A stretch of 64,000 nt of DNA from assembly GCF_040115645.1 (NCBI RefSeq), contig NC_089548.1, forward strand, positions 4,278,001-4,342,000. Reading direction: 5' to 3'. Every line of letters begins with the position of its first letter. Position 1 is the stretch's first letter. The notes under the pieces were generated by a model that saw nothing but the letters and a program-made list of their open reading frames with translations, was not told the origin of the DNA and did not search any database. This stretch comes from Euwallacea fornicatus (taxonomy: Eukaryota; Arthropoda; Insecta; Coleoptera; Curculionidae). This document shows, in pieces, positions 33,801 through 46,800 of the stretch. The translations under genes and the position numbers were made by a program.

Positions 33801-36800
33801 CATCGTTTTGAATGTAATGAATCAAATATTTGACACGAGTGTTAAATCATCTAAGATGCGTAAACAAGATTTGTATTGGCATTCTTAACGTACCCCACTT
33901 TCGACCAAAATACGTACGGCTCGTAAACGAATATCTTCGAGATATTCGCAATTCTTAGAAGTTTTTATTTTCGTTCAGATCAAGCTCAAAGTTCCAGGTT
34001 ATACAGGGTGTCCGGAAATAACGTTGAAATATTGCAGGGGGTGATTCTAGAGGTTAAAATAATAATAAAAAAGTTCTTATAAACATATCCCAAAAAATGC
34101 TTCTTAACGGAGCTAGAACCCTTTAAAGGAGGACCTCTGAAGATGTTTTTTCGCAATATTTTCGAAACGGTTCGCATTAAAATTATGAAATTCGGTATAC
34201 GGACAACGTTCTTTGTTTTAATAATTGCAAACTTTAGTCAAGAGCGTCCCATACAGGAGGCCTAGTACGTAAATCTTGCCTTAACTTTTTTGTTAGTGAC
34301 AATTGTTTATTTTTCAATTTTAATTACTGGTTCGCAAGTATTTGTCAGTAAAAATGCTTCTCTTATTTCGTCTCGTTAGGATGAACCGTTTTCCAGAAAA
34401 ATTGATTTAAATAGATCCATACGCAATTACAGGGATGTAGAAATGTATATGCATATGTATAGTGTCTTTCAGTTTTTTGGAGCTGCAATAAATTATCGAG
34501 ATTTTTATTATGCATAAATGCAGTTTTCTTGATAAACTTGTTTAGTTCCTCATTTTTTAAAACTATGTTATATCAGGTACTAGCGGCATCTACCTACTAT
34601 GTGCATTAAGATACTTTTCTATGTCCATGTAATCGCGCATCGATTTATGAAAATTCATTTTTCTGGGACACGGTCAATAAAGACACGACGGAGAGTCGGG
34701 TTTGTATTTGGTGTATGTGGCACCTACTAACGTCTCGATTTTGAATTCGAAAAGCAATCATTCTGATTTCGCCGCCAGGATTATTCTACGGACAAATTAA
34801 ATGGAATTAAAAATGTCTTCTCGAACGAAAGAAAAAAAAGAGAAGGGAAAAAAATGATAAAGAAGCAAATTAAGGAAAAAGAGAAAAGAAAAAAAAGAGA
34901 AGGGAAAAAAATGATAAAGAAACAAATTAAGAAAAAAGAGAAAAGAAAAAAAAGAGAAGGGAAAAAATGATAAAGAAGCAAATTAAGAAAAAAGAGAAAA
35001 GAAAAAAAAGAGAAGGGAAAAAAATGATAAAGAAGCAAATTAAGAAAAAAGAGAAAAGAAAAAAAAGAGAAGGGAAAAAAATGATAAAGAAACAAATTAA
35101 GAAAAAAGAGAAAAGAAAAAAAAGAGAAGGGAAAAAAATGATAAAGAAACAAATGAAGAAAAAAGAGAAAAGAAAAAAAAGAGAAGGGAAAAAAATGATA
35201 AAGAAACAAATTAAGAAAAAAGAGAAAAGAAAAAAAAGAGAAGGGAAAAAATGATAAAGAAGCAAATTAAGAAAAAAGAGAAAAGAAAAAAAGAGAAGGG
35301 AAAAAAATGATAAAGAAGCAAATTAAGAAAAAAGAGAAAAGAAAAAAAGAGAAGGGAAAAAAATGATAAAGAAACAAATGAAGAAAAAAGAGAAAAGAAA
35401 AAAAAGAGAAGGGAAAAAAATGATAAAGAAGCAAATTAAGAAAAAAGAGAAAAGAAAAAAAAGAGAAGGGAAAAAAATGATAAAGAAACAAATGAAGAAA
35501 AAAGAGAAAAGAAAAAAAGAGAAGGGAAAAAAATGATAAAGAAACAAATGAAGAAAAAAGAGAAAAGAAAAAAAAGAGAAGGGAAAAAAATGATAAAGAA
35601 ACAAATGAAGAAAAAAGAGAAAAGAAAAAAAGAGAAGGGAAAAAAATGATAAAGAAACAAATGAAGAAAAAAGAGAAAAGAAAAAAAAGAGAAGGGAAAA
35701 AAATGATAAAGAAGCAAATGAAGAAAATAGAGAAAAGAAAAAAAAGAGAAGGGAAAAAAATGATAAAGAAATAAATTAAGAAAAAAGAGAAAAGAAAAAA
35801 AAGAGAAGGGAAAAAAATGATAAAGAAACAAATGAAGAAAAAAGAGAAAAGAAAAAAAAGAGAAGGGAAAAAAATGATAAAGAAACAAATGAAGAAAAAA
35901 GAGAAAAGAAAAAAAGAGAAGGGAAAAAAATGATAAAGAAACAAATGAAGAAAAAAGAGAAAAGAAAAAAAAGAGAAGGGAAAAAAATGATAAAGAAACA
36001 AATGAAGAAAAAAGAGAAAAGAAAAAAAGAGAAGGGAAAAAAATGATAAAGAAACAAATGAAGAAAAAAGAGAAAAGAAAAAAAAGAGAAGGGAAAAAAA
36101 TGATAAAGAAGCAAATGAAGAAAAAAGAGAAAAGAAAAAAAAGAGAAGGGAAAAAAATGATAAAGAAGCAAATGAAGAAAAAAGAGAAAAGAAAAAAAAG
36201 AGAAGGGAAAAAAATGATAAAGAAGCAAATGAAGAAAAGAAAGAAAGAAAAAAAGAAACAAATGGAGGAAAAAAAAGAAAAGAAAAAGAAAGAAACAAAT
36301 GAAGGAAAAAAAGGAAAAAAGAAGGAAAAAGGGAAAACAAAGAAACAAATAAAGAAAAAAAGAAAGAAGAAAAAAAGGAAAGAAAGGAAAAGAAACAAAA
36401 AATGAAGAAAAAATTAACATTAAAAAAGTAAAGTCACGTTCCGGGTATAAACAATTATAACTCGAAACATCTAACCAAAGTGAAAAAATTATTATTTCAC
36501 GACTTCTTTATTTTTGCTTCTTTTTTCCTTCTTTTGCGTCTCTTTTTTATTTTCTTTTTTTTCTTTATATGTTTCTTTATTTTACTGAAAAATACTTGCA
36601 AATCAGTAATTTGATTTCAAAAATAAAGGATTGTCACACACAAAAAAGTTAAGACAAGATTTACGTAAGAGACCCCCTGTATGGGACGGTTTTGACTAAA
36701 ATTTGCAATTATTAAAACAAAGAAAGTTGTCCGTATACCTAATTTCATAATTTTAATGCGAACCGTTTCGAAAATATTGCGAAAAAAACATCTCCGGAGG

Positions 36801-39193
36801 TCCTCCTTTAAAGGGTTCTAGTTCCGTTAAGAAGTATTTTTTGGGATATATTTATAAGAACTTTTTTAAATCATTTCAATTCTAGAATCACCTCCTAAAA
36901 TATTTCAACGTTATTTCTGGACAAACTGTATAAGAAATGTTTCAAAAAATACCATTTTATATACTATAGTAGGAGAAAATATGGACGTAAAAGTGCCATA
37001 AGAGGTTAGGAGGGCAAGAGGTCGATTTAACTTAACATACTTGAAAATGGTTTAATTTCGCGCTAGAAAGGTATTAATTCTATAGGGATCCCGGGGGACT
37101 TTCGCAGATTTCGATATTATGGAACTTTTTTAGACTCTACAACTTCACCTTCATTTTTAAAGTATCCCCCAAGTGGATTTTTGCTGAGATTTTCTTGAAA
37201 TTTCCTAAAAGAGATTTTCGCATAATTTTGGCAATTTATGAACTTTGCAATGTTGATTTTTGCAGGTTTTTGTTTTGGGATATTTCAATCAAATCAACTA
37301 GTTCAAACACAACAAGCAATCATAAGGATTTACCGAGTCTTAGAAATTGCCTTTGGATTTTCTAGGAGAGATCTAAACATTTTCAGGGTTTCCAAGATTT
37401 CATCCCCTTTGCAGAGATTTTCTACTCCATTTCATGGCAATTTGGGGCGATTTGGTTTTCGCATGTTTGTTTGGGGAAATTTTCAGTTGATTGTCAGTCA
37501 TTGATAGAGTTTAAGTGATCTATTGGTACATTTGGGGATTGTCGATGATCTTGCGTAAGCTTCATATGGTTTTTACGTGCGCGTAGCAACTTGCGCGAGT
37601 CCAACAGCTATTTCCACTTATTCCTTTATGTTTTTTTAAAGGATTTTTTGAAGCTTATCCGATTATGATGGAAGTTCTATGAACTTCATTGCGTCATTTA
37701 TTTCAGTTGACGCGAAAACAAAAGGCAGAAGAAGATGCTACAAGTAAGGAAATTCTAAACGAGGCAGCTGCCTTTCCACCATCTGTACGATCAAGTTTCT
37801 TCGACTTTTCGCGAGAGTTTCTAAAACACACAGGTAACATTAATTAAGTTATATCCCTCTGAGTGCTTTTACCTCGTAAATTCTATGGCCCATGGAACAG
37901 CTCGTTCTCTCCATCTCAAATAAATACTTTGAGATGATTATCTATCGTATTTCCTGCAGCAATTGTCGAACACCAATTTTCATTCCCATGAATCACATGA
38001 GAGCTAATCGGGATTTAAAAGCATGCGATCAATAATCGAAAGGCGCTATTATCGAAAACTATTCCTAACTGCCGGTAAATCAATATAAACGATGCTCGCA
38101 ACGATCTAGATAGTTGAAGAATCTCTTTGTTCTTGGACGGGAAGAAATGAGGAAAGATTATCTAATGTTTTTCTTGGCCAATGAACGTCAAGCACCTGCT
38201 ACCACCAATAATAATTATTATTACAATTAAATTGCATAATGCACAGGCCGAGGTAACGGATTAGATGATCTGTTGTTACGTTGCTAGTTCCAGTATTGAT
38301 TTAGATCTTGAAAGTCGTTAACCTTGTTGGGTAAGAAGACGTATCAATTTTGGAACAGTTCCTCGTTTTAATTAGCCATTCACATATTTTTGTTAATAAT
38401 AGCGCTTTTACCGACCTTGGACAATGTGGAAGACGCGACTGATAACGATGAGTTTTCCCACTTCCAAGGAACTACACTTGGTGCACAAATTAACGCAGGA
38501 TTACAACTTCGTTCGATTTTAAAACCGGATTTCTTGCTAGTCAATCACCCGATTTGAATACATCTAAGTTTCCATTTAACTGTAGGTTAGGAGGAAAGAT
38601 TTTTAAATGTGGCGATCTACAAGCGTCCACTAAAAATGTTTTCAAGACGGCAGCGTTTTCAGTTTTACCAGGCGTCGACCTGCTTGGTTTAGACGAAACA
38701 CCCCCTACATTGCCGAGTCTTTTGAATTGTCCTTAAAATCTCAGAACATTCTGCGATATCGATTGCCGCTGATTTTGCCCCTTCGAGGGCTGCAACGGGA
38801 CACATGAAGGTTCAGAAAGTCGAGGGATTCTGCGTAATGGCTGTCAGACATAGAAAATGCCTTCGGTAGTGTGGAACAATCTTCAATTCATCCTTGTTAT
38901 TATTCGTTTTCGAAGAGAATAACAATGGGTGAAAAAGAGAAGTCAAAATCTCGAAGAAACTTACGTCCGTGAATTGAGGGTGTTGGATTCTGTTTTCTTC
39001 GAGAAGATGGAACCAGTCACTCCGCAAGATTGAGCACGTACAGTTTACGAGATAATTTTCCAAATTATCGTCTCAACGAACATAATTGCTCAGCTAGCGA
39101 GACTGAAGTATGTTTCGATTTCGCATTACTTTCCATGGAGATATATTTAAAAAATAAATTGTTTAACAAATAGATTTAAATATGTAAATGTGC

Positions 39194-39269
<76 letters not shown>

Positions 39270-40820
39270 ATACAGTGCGCGGCAATTAAGTGGAACAAAT
39301 TCAATCAGAAATCGGGGGTTTGTTTTTTGGAAAAACATTCGGACCCGTCGATTTTTATCTTTTCTTGCGATTTTTTTAATGGTAAATTTATGTCTACAGG
39401 GTGACCCAAAAAAAGTTGCGACCACTACTTCGTTTTTTTAAATGGAAACGCCCATTTTTTGTTTTATTTTTGAATTCCCCTTCAAATTTTACGCATGTTC
39501 CGTTTTAAAACGTATTTATACAGGGTAACTGAGAAAATGCTACGATAAAGAACTTCATTTCTTCAAATGGAATTACGAGCTTTCTATTGGGGATATATAT
39601 GGGACGTTTTTAATGAAAAAAAACGTACGCCACTGACTTTTTAATGGGAACAATTTTTTTTGTTATTCCATCGATCTTTGATGAAAAAGCCTCCTGGTGT
39701 TTTGTCTCTCAAGTGGCCGTTGCAAGGTAAAAGAAAGATGTTCTCGTTCTTGCGCCCACCAAAAACCCGGTATAGGTTTCCAAGTGCGATTTTTTCAATC
39801 GTTCTTTGGGAGAAATTAACTTGATTTTCTTCTGGTGGAGGTGGAGGACATGAAGGTAAACATTGTTTCGTCGGACACGATTTTGACTAGAACTAAGGCT
39901 CGTACGATGGTAAAATGTGCTATACTCTGGTGATTTACGTAAATGCACATACACCCAAATAAAATAAATAGAAAACAAACTATAAATATCTGACGAGAAT
40001 TTTCCAACATTTCGGCCATTTTCCCCAATACGTACTTGTTCCAAACCGTTTTCGAAAAATTCAAAAAAATTAGAAAAACAACGCCCTAGTACCTTGGAAA
40101 CGACGCGATTTCGGACCTAACTTTGTCCGATCTAAATGTTTGTCTTCGTGAGCTCCACACCCCCGGAAAGGTCGTCAGTATGTTCATACAACGCCCTGCA
40201 TGTAATAACTTTAGCTTGGATGTACATAAGTAATATATGAACAACGATAAACTGAACGAAGACGAACGCAGGGAACGATGAAGAGGTGAACGGCAATCCG
40301 TGGTTACCCGGAGGGTGCCGGCAAGGTTGAAAAACCGAAAATCTATCCTTTATTAGCCCGGAAGTTCGACACCAGCAAAGTGTATGCCTGTCGTTCTTTT
40401 TCGTCCTTAATGGAGCAACCCGAGGTATAAGCGCTTAAATATCAAATTCCAGAATAACAACCTCAAAAAGGATTAAAAAATCGTTGCTTCTACGTAGAGG
40501 AAACTACCATCATAACCATGGCAATATATCCAAATGCCACATTAAAAAATAATTTATAACCTATTAGATAGTTCTCATGAGCATTAAATCACGCAAAAAG
40601 TAATAATGACTGAGGCACAAAAACCGATCGCCTCAAACATCTGTCGTCGCCATATTTACGCTACTCACCTCTGGGTACTGCAATACGCGGAAATTATTTA
40701 GTACGCGACTATGCAAGAATCTTTCTAATTTGCCATTAACATATCGCCATATGGCGTTTATGCTTCACACGGATTCTTTTGTCCACTTTGAAGGCATTTC
40801 TAAAATTTTCTTCATTTTTC

Positions 40821-40860
<40 letters not shown>

Positions 40861-43800
40861 TCAATTTCCACGTGGGCACTCGCGGTGCGGCAATTCGAAT
40901 CGCGATCATTAATTCTGTTCGTTAATACTCACCACAAGTTCGGCGAACTTGACGTCAAGCTCCTCCTGGCAAGGCATCGGTTGGGTGGGGGTGATCGCCT
41001 GGAGTTTTCCGGTGTTTTCCACGATGTAGGTGATTTCTGGTGGCTCATCGTCCTGCAAGCGAATCAAGATCAAGTTCCTTCGGACGGACAATCGCAAATT
41101 GATATGGATTGAAATTCTCCGTTATTTTGCTTTTGACCAACGCCGCACGTTAAAGTCCGTTATAGATGGGCGATGAGTGTGGAAATTGGTAGCCGTCTCG
41201 TCACAGTTCATAAATATTTCTCAAATTAATTTAAATAAAAAGCAAATACTAGATATCCATTAGATCTAATAATAACCGCAATAAAAAAATTTCTCCGCTG
41301 ATTAAGCCGGCAGGAATGCTATTTGAATACTAATAGCCAATAGCACCTTTTGTTTATTGTTCGTTTTTTAATTAAAAAAGGTTCGGCTGAAATGATATGG
41401 GCGTTCTTTCTCACCTCATTGTATCCGACATTCTTTCCCCAATAACCTTCGTCTTACTTCATCTCCCTCCAAGGTCGGAACACGCAACTTCTCATCCAAA
41501 TTTGATTATTTTTCCAATTCCAAACACACGACGCCTCACACGACCACACAATCATCTCAGGACTAATCTACGTCCGCGTGCGTGTTTCCAAGACCAAGAT
41601 GGACCATCGTAAATTAAATATTAAATTAATTATTTCACATATTATTATAACTGTAAACGTTAAGCCAATTTTTAATGCTTATTTGGATAATAGAATTTCG
41701 ACAAATTGTTCAAATGTACCTTACGGGGCCCCGCTAATGAGGTAAAAGTGAAACTATCGCGGTTGCTGGTCTCAGAAGAGCTGGAGGTGTCAATTGGCTA
41801 TACAGGGTGTCTGTTAAACGCTGGCATCGACTTTAAGGGATGATTTGTTGTCCGTTTCGCGGAGGAACCGTCCTAACAAACGCGTGTCCTGTCCAGCTTC
41901 GTTTTCGCGATGCAAGGGTGTCAAAGTCCTATCTTTTTTCTTTCAGTTTTTCGTAAACATTTTTGAACCCACGAGCAGTGTCTCGACGAAATTCGGGCGT
42001 TCTCCGAGACGAGAAATCGAAATGTGACATCGGTTTTATCGCATTATGTAGGGGGCGCCATCTGCAGTAACGTTTTTGAGTTAAATTTGCCCTAACGTTT
42101 TCAAGACCCTGTATTTGAACTTCTAATAGATTACGTCTTGATCTCGCGCCAATTTTAAACAAAACAGGGTACTTGTTCCGAAGCTTTTAGAGCAACGGTT
42201 TTCGAGATATCGACGATTAAAATTTTCTTTGCACGGCACTTCACCAAAACACTAATTGATCAATAAAGATTGAATACTGCCCCCCCGCAATTTGCGGCAA
42301 AACCGATATCGTACATGAATTTCTCATCTCAGAAAACCGCTGAAAACTGAATTTCACTGAAATGTTGCCCTTAAGTCCGCAAATACTTATGAAAAACCGA
42401 AAAACGAATTTCGACGCCCTGTATCACGAAAACGAGGCGGGATAGGACATACGTTTATTATGACTTTTTTTCATAAAATGCGACAAGGAATTACCCCTTG
42501 AAATTAATGCCATCATTTAGTAGACACCCTGTATATTACTCAAGCGGCGATTTTCACGTTTCGATTGCACTCAGCAAATATTTTATACATAATAGTATGC
42601 AAAGCCTTTGACCTACATTTTGTGGTGAAATAAGTTAATTTCCTATTAATTTACAATCATGGAAAGGCTTATCGTGCGCAAACACCTCGAGCTTTACTCG
42701 TAGCAGTATCATTCCCAACGGGCCTCAACGAAAACATTAACGTAACTGCTCGAGGTGGTGTCCATTTTGGAACTTGAAAAAAGAAACGATTAAAGGCGTC
42801 CATAGATGTTTAGTGCATCCGCACAGGGTTTCCATAGCGAAATTTTGAATCCATTTCTAAATCTTTAGCGCAGATTTAAGCTCGAGCAGCTTTTTGGACG
42901 GTTTAACGCCATCTATGGTAGAGTGCACTAAATTTGATCACTTTTCCGAGCTTTAAATGAATCTTATTGAAGATGAGTTTCAAGCAGTCCTCGCAATCCC
43001 GAGCTGAGGGTGGCCGTTTCCAGTGCTTCGGCACCTCGCTTTGAGATCTTTCCCAGGAGCTTTTAAATTGATCTTCCGAGTCGATCACACTTTTAAGTCT
43101 TTCTCGTGCGATTCCATCACTGAGCAACTGTCACTGTAATTTTTTCGCTAATTGCATCGCTTAAACGGAGAGTTTATTAACACAAGGGGGAAATATTCGT
43201 TAATATTTGCCCGCTGAAGATCTTCTAAGGAAAGTGATCACTTTGATTTCCCCAAGTGTCTCGAGGATCATTGAACATTTATTTCCAACTCATCACGGGA
43301 CTTTTAAAAGATTTTTTTAAGTATTGACTCGGTTAGGTATTTTAATCGCAGATTTGAGATCAAATTAAAGGAGTGAACTGAGCACATAACCCTCGGAAGA
43401 AGTTTCTGGGCGACCAGTACTAAAGAAACGTCGCAATAGATTATTCTCAAAGGTTTTTAATAACAACTCAATTTAATGCTTGAGAACCCGTCAGAAAAGT
43501 AACTTTCGGACGAATTGAGTTACTTTGAGATGACTAACGCCAATCTGGATGAGTGAGTTCGGCCCTCGCTGGGGAGTAAGAGAGAGTGGACGACTCGGTC
43601 TCTAAACCATATTCGTTCTTTCCCTGAATTCCTTCGTTATAAAGTGATTTAAAGATTATGAATTTGACGAGTTTCGTTGTCGTCAAGTTTTAAAGTTCAA
43701 ATCCTGAAAATCATCTACTGAGAAACTTTTTCCAACAGTGGATTTTTAAAGATCGGAGGACCGGCACACTACAAGGAGGAACCGTGGAAGTTTCGAGGAC

Positions 43801-46800
43801 ATCTGACGATCAAAAAAACCTTTTTTTAGCTGAAGCTTCGGCTAGAGGGCGCACTAGAGGAGGAAGAACACAAGAAATCTGCAGATTGACCTCCGGAGAA
43901 AAAGTTCTGTCGTCTCGTCTGACGTCAACGTCCCAATGGAAACGGACGTTTTTACACGTGCACTCACGGAGTCAACAACGCGACAAGAAATTGACATTTT
44001 CACGGACTGCATCAACACGTTGAATAGAAGATTTTTATCAATGTGTTGCGCACAGTTTGCGGCAATAACTAGGTAAATGTGTCCATGGAGATTGATGAAC
44101 TTAAAAGGAAATTGCGAGCATTCGAAAAAAATGATTAGAAATCCTTAGTAAAGTTCAAGTTTATGTACGCGTGAGCAAATAAGCTTTTAAGGTTTATGTG
44201 CTATGCAAATCACCTGTCTAAATGCGTGTATGTATATGTAGCAAAAGGTAAAAGTGCCTACTGACAAGCGAACCATGGAGAAAGTAATAGTAAATATAGC
44301 GGTTAACCACGTCCGAGATAATCATCATGGATGGAAAAATGCGATTTTCCACCCACATGCCCGATTATCCTTTGATCTTAACCTGAAATTTTGTTGTAAT
44401 AGACCGTTTCTCTTCATCATCGAAGTGGCATTTTTCCATTTAGCCATAAGCGAATAATGAAGGATTGTTAGTCGATCGGTAACCTTCAGCACGGCAGGAA
44501 AATAAACAATTCACATAGATTGGTGATTGATTTCTGAAATTGGTCATAGGAATTGAGAAGCACATTAACATCCACCTGATATCTGCGGGACTAAGAGGAG
44601 TAAAGAGTTCGATCCTCCATAACAAAGACAGACATGAAATATGTGTAAAGAGTGTCGGCTTTTTGACCTTCAGCATGGACCTCTCGGTCATTCCAAGCGA
44701 TACGAGGTCGGTTGAAGTGGGGCAAAGTTGAGCAACTTAATGCTCATTTAAGACGCGCTTTAAGACCGGAAAATGTTCGAGTTCTTTCGGAGGTGCCCAC
44801 AAAAACCCAAATTCTTGAAAACTTTTTTTTTAAATAAACTTTCTTAATAGTTATCGTTAACACTGCCAGAGCTTCACATGTCCGCGATGAGTTGTTTTTA
44901 CGTTGGCTAAGAATTTTCCTTTCGGTTTTTCGCGGATATCTCTGGATTTTTTCCAAACACGACGCAGGTCCCAAGCGAGCAACAAACTGCGCAGGTTTGT
45001 CTTAATTCTACTGGCTCCACGATTGGGCTCGAACGACACACCTTTGACCTACTTTTTCGATAGATGTGCAGTCTTCGGTTTACTGTCAATGACGTTTCGC
45101 CCAACGCCACTTTTTACGGATGAACTGCTTCTGAAGTAGTTATTCAGCTCACACGACCGGAAAGCGAGTCATTGTAATGCGAGTTTTTACGAACGCGCCG
45201 ACCTCAGTAGCTAAGTCTGGAAAAAATGGCAACGAGCACCACAACGACGCTGGTGCTTTCCATCCCGGATCAGAACTATGTTGTTCTCTTGTATCACACA
45301 TTGATTGATCTCGGCTGTGGGTTTGACGAGCTGATTTACCATATGTGTGGTGGATTGTTTGAATGAGAGTGCATCAAAACCCGAACGCGAATTTCCAGAT
45401 TAGTGGTCCGACAGCAACTTTCCTCACGCGTAAATTCGCGTAATTTTTCCCATTTGTTTAACAAACATTTATTTAAACATCGAAATAAATCCGACCTGTT
45501 GGCAGTTCTTGCCGATACCCCACACAAAAACGTTCACGTCGATTAATCACCAATTAGTGATTTTTTTGCGAATCTAAATCCGAGATATCTTCATTCGTAT
45601 TGTGGGTATGATAAATCGGTCTGTAGCGGCGTCGAACACGCTCACATCGGCCACATTTGCATATTGAAATAGTCCATTCCGATAACAGGAAATTACTTGA
45701 TAATGGGCTCATAAGCATAAGAGCAATAGAAGCGCATTAACTTGTCTTAGGATCAAACGAGAAGCTTTGAAATTCTACTTCATCTGGGTCAGGCAGAAGC
45801 CGTTACTGAATGACGCTGCTTTAAGTCAAATATAGATCGTGACGGCCTTCGTGGACATCAAACGGGTTATTTAGCACCCCTTAGCGTGACGCTACTGGAA
45901 AATTTTCACCGAGGGGAAGGGAGGGTAATTCTCCGTGATCTCCTCCGGACCTTTTACTATTTGCATTCACGTAGTCAATTTATTTTCCAATATTACTGGA
46001 TTTTTACTGCCCGCCATCGCGGCAATGGAAGTTATTGCCGGCGAGGTTCGGGGAATGTACGGGGCGTTTCGTAGACATGCCGGCAAACTTTCAGGAATCG
46101 TAGAGCTCGTAAAAGCAAAAACTACGCGTTTAGATCGACTAAGGTTAGGTCCGATTTCTCAAAAGGTGTCTTACGTAACTCCCAATTTTGTTACGGTTTG
46201 CGCTTCGAAAAATTTGCTCTTTAGAATTTTGAATAAAAAAAGCGCCTGATCGACAGCTCATCAATATGGCCGATTTTCAACTAAAAAAAAAAATCGCTTT
46301 CTAGAAGGGGTGAATCGACGCGCCCGAGCATTTTTTCCAAAACTCGTTAGTTTTAATGTTAACGAATTGGTTCGATACTTCGCGAAAGCACCGCACTGGG
46401 TCGTACATAGAGGTAGGTCGCCTCTCGACCACCATGCCATTTTTTCCACCAGCGGCCACTCACTGACCGTTAGGGCAGTATTACATCATTTGACGTCATT
46501 ATTCAATTTAGGAAGGTTTTCGTGTAACTGGACTCACGAGGAGTGCCATTTTTTGATTCGCGCCCATCTTCAAGTTACGGCGAGTCGCCTATGTGTGAGT
46601 ACTTTACATATTACGCATATGTATTTCATTCTTCGGGTAAACATCTTTAATTACGACTTTTTCTGTCATACGTAAGGAAGAGAAAAGCTCCTCACGTTGA
46701 CAAGTCCTATGTCATTGTGCTCATAAAACAGCCCGAACTGTTGGGAAACTAATGAGTAATTAATTACCAAGGAATGCGGTTCCGAATTCGGTTGGTACTT

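Larger units (their letters stand above)
34000..36933. mobile_element. Inverted-repeat element with minisatellite core, 2.9 kb
   Basis: The left arm (34000-about 34355) begins TATACAGGGTGTCCGGAAAT; the right arm (about 36580-36933) is its inverted, roughly 85% similar copy ending in TCTGGACAAACTGTATA. Matching inner segments include the runs around TGCAATTATTAAAACAAAG and CGAACCGTTTCGAAAATATT. Between them lies a 57 bp tandem array. No transposase frame survives, so this is a non-autonomous foldback-type element. A diverged single arm occurs at 58905-59196. Confidence 0.75.
32373..40932 (-). other. DAAM: DAAM intron (8.56 kb)
   Basis: Between the two GTPase-binding exons. It contains the large inverted-repeat element at 34000-36933, the TA microsatellite at 39193-39273, TACAGGGT-type transposon ends near 39398 and 39517, and an ATT microsatellite at 40822-40861. 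No coding exon recognised; the region 37840-38420 contains many TAAT/ATTA cores but no clear structure. Confidence 0.7.

Noticed and set aside
34832..36245. Regular repeat array as a CRISPR
   Set aside because: Repeats are contiguous 57 bp units with no unique spacers, in a eukaryotic intron.
34781..36420. Long Lys-rich (plus) and Phe/Leu/Ser-rich (minus) ORFs
   Set aside because: They are translations of an A/G-only minisatellite without stop codons; several frames are open at once and no splice or start context supports them.
42903..44023. ORFs 42903-43127 (minus) and 43784-44023 (plus) as extra exons
   Set aside because: No phase-compatible splice sites with DAAM and no family similarity; GC-richer sequence alone explains their openness.
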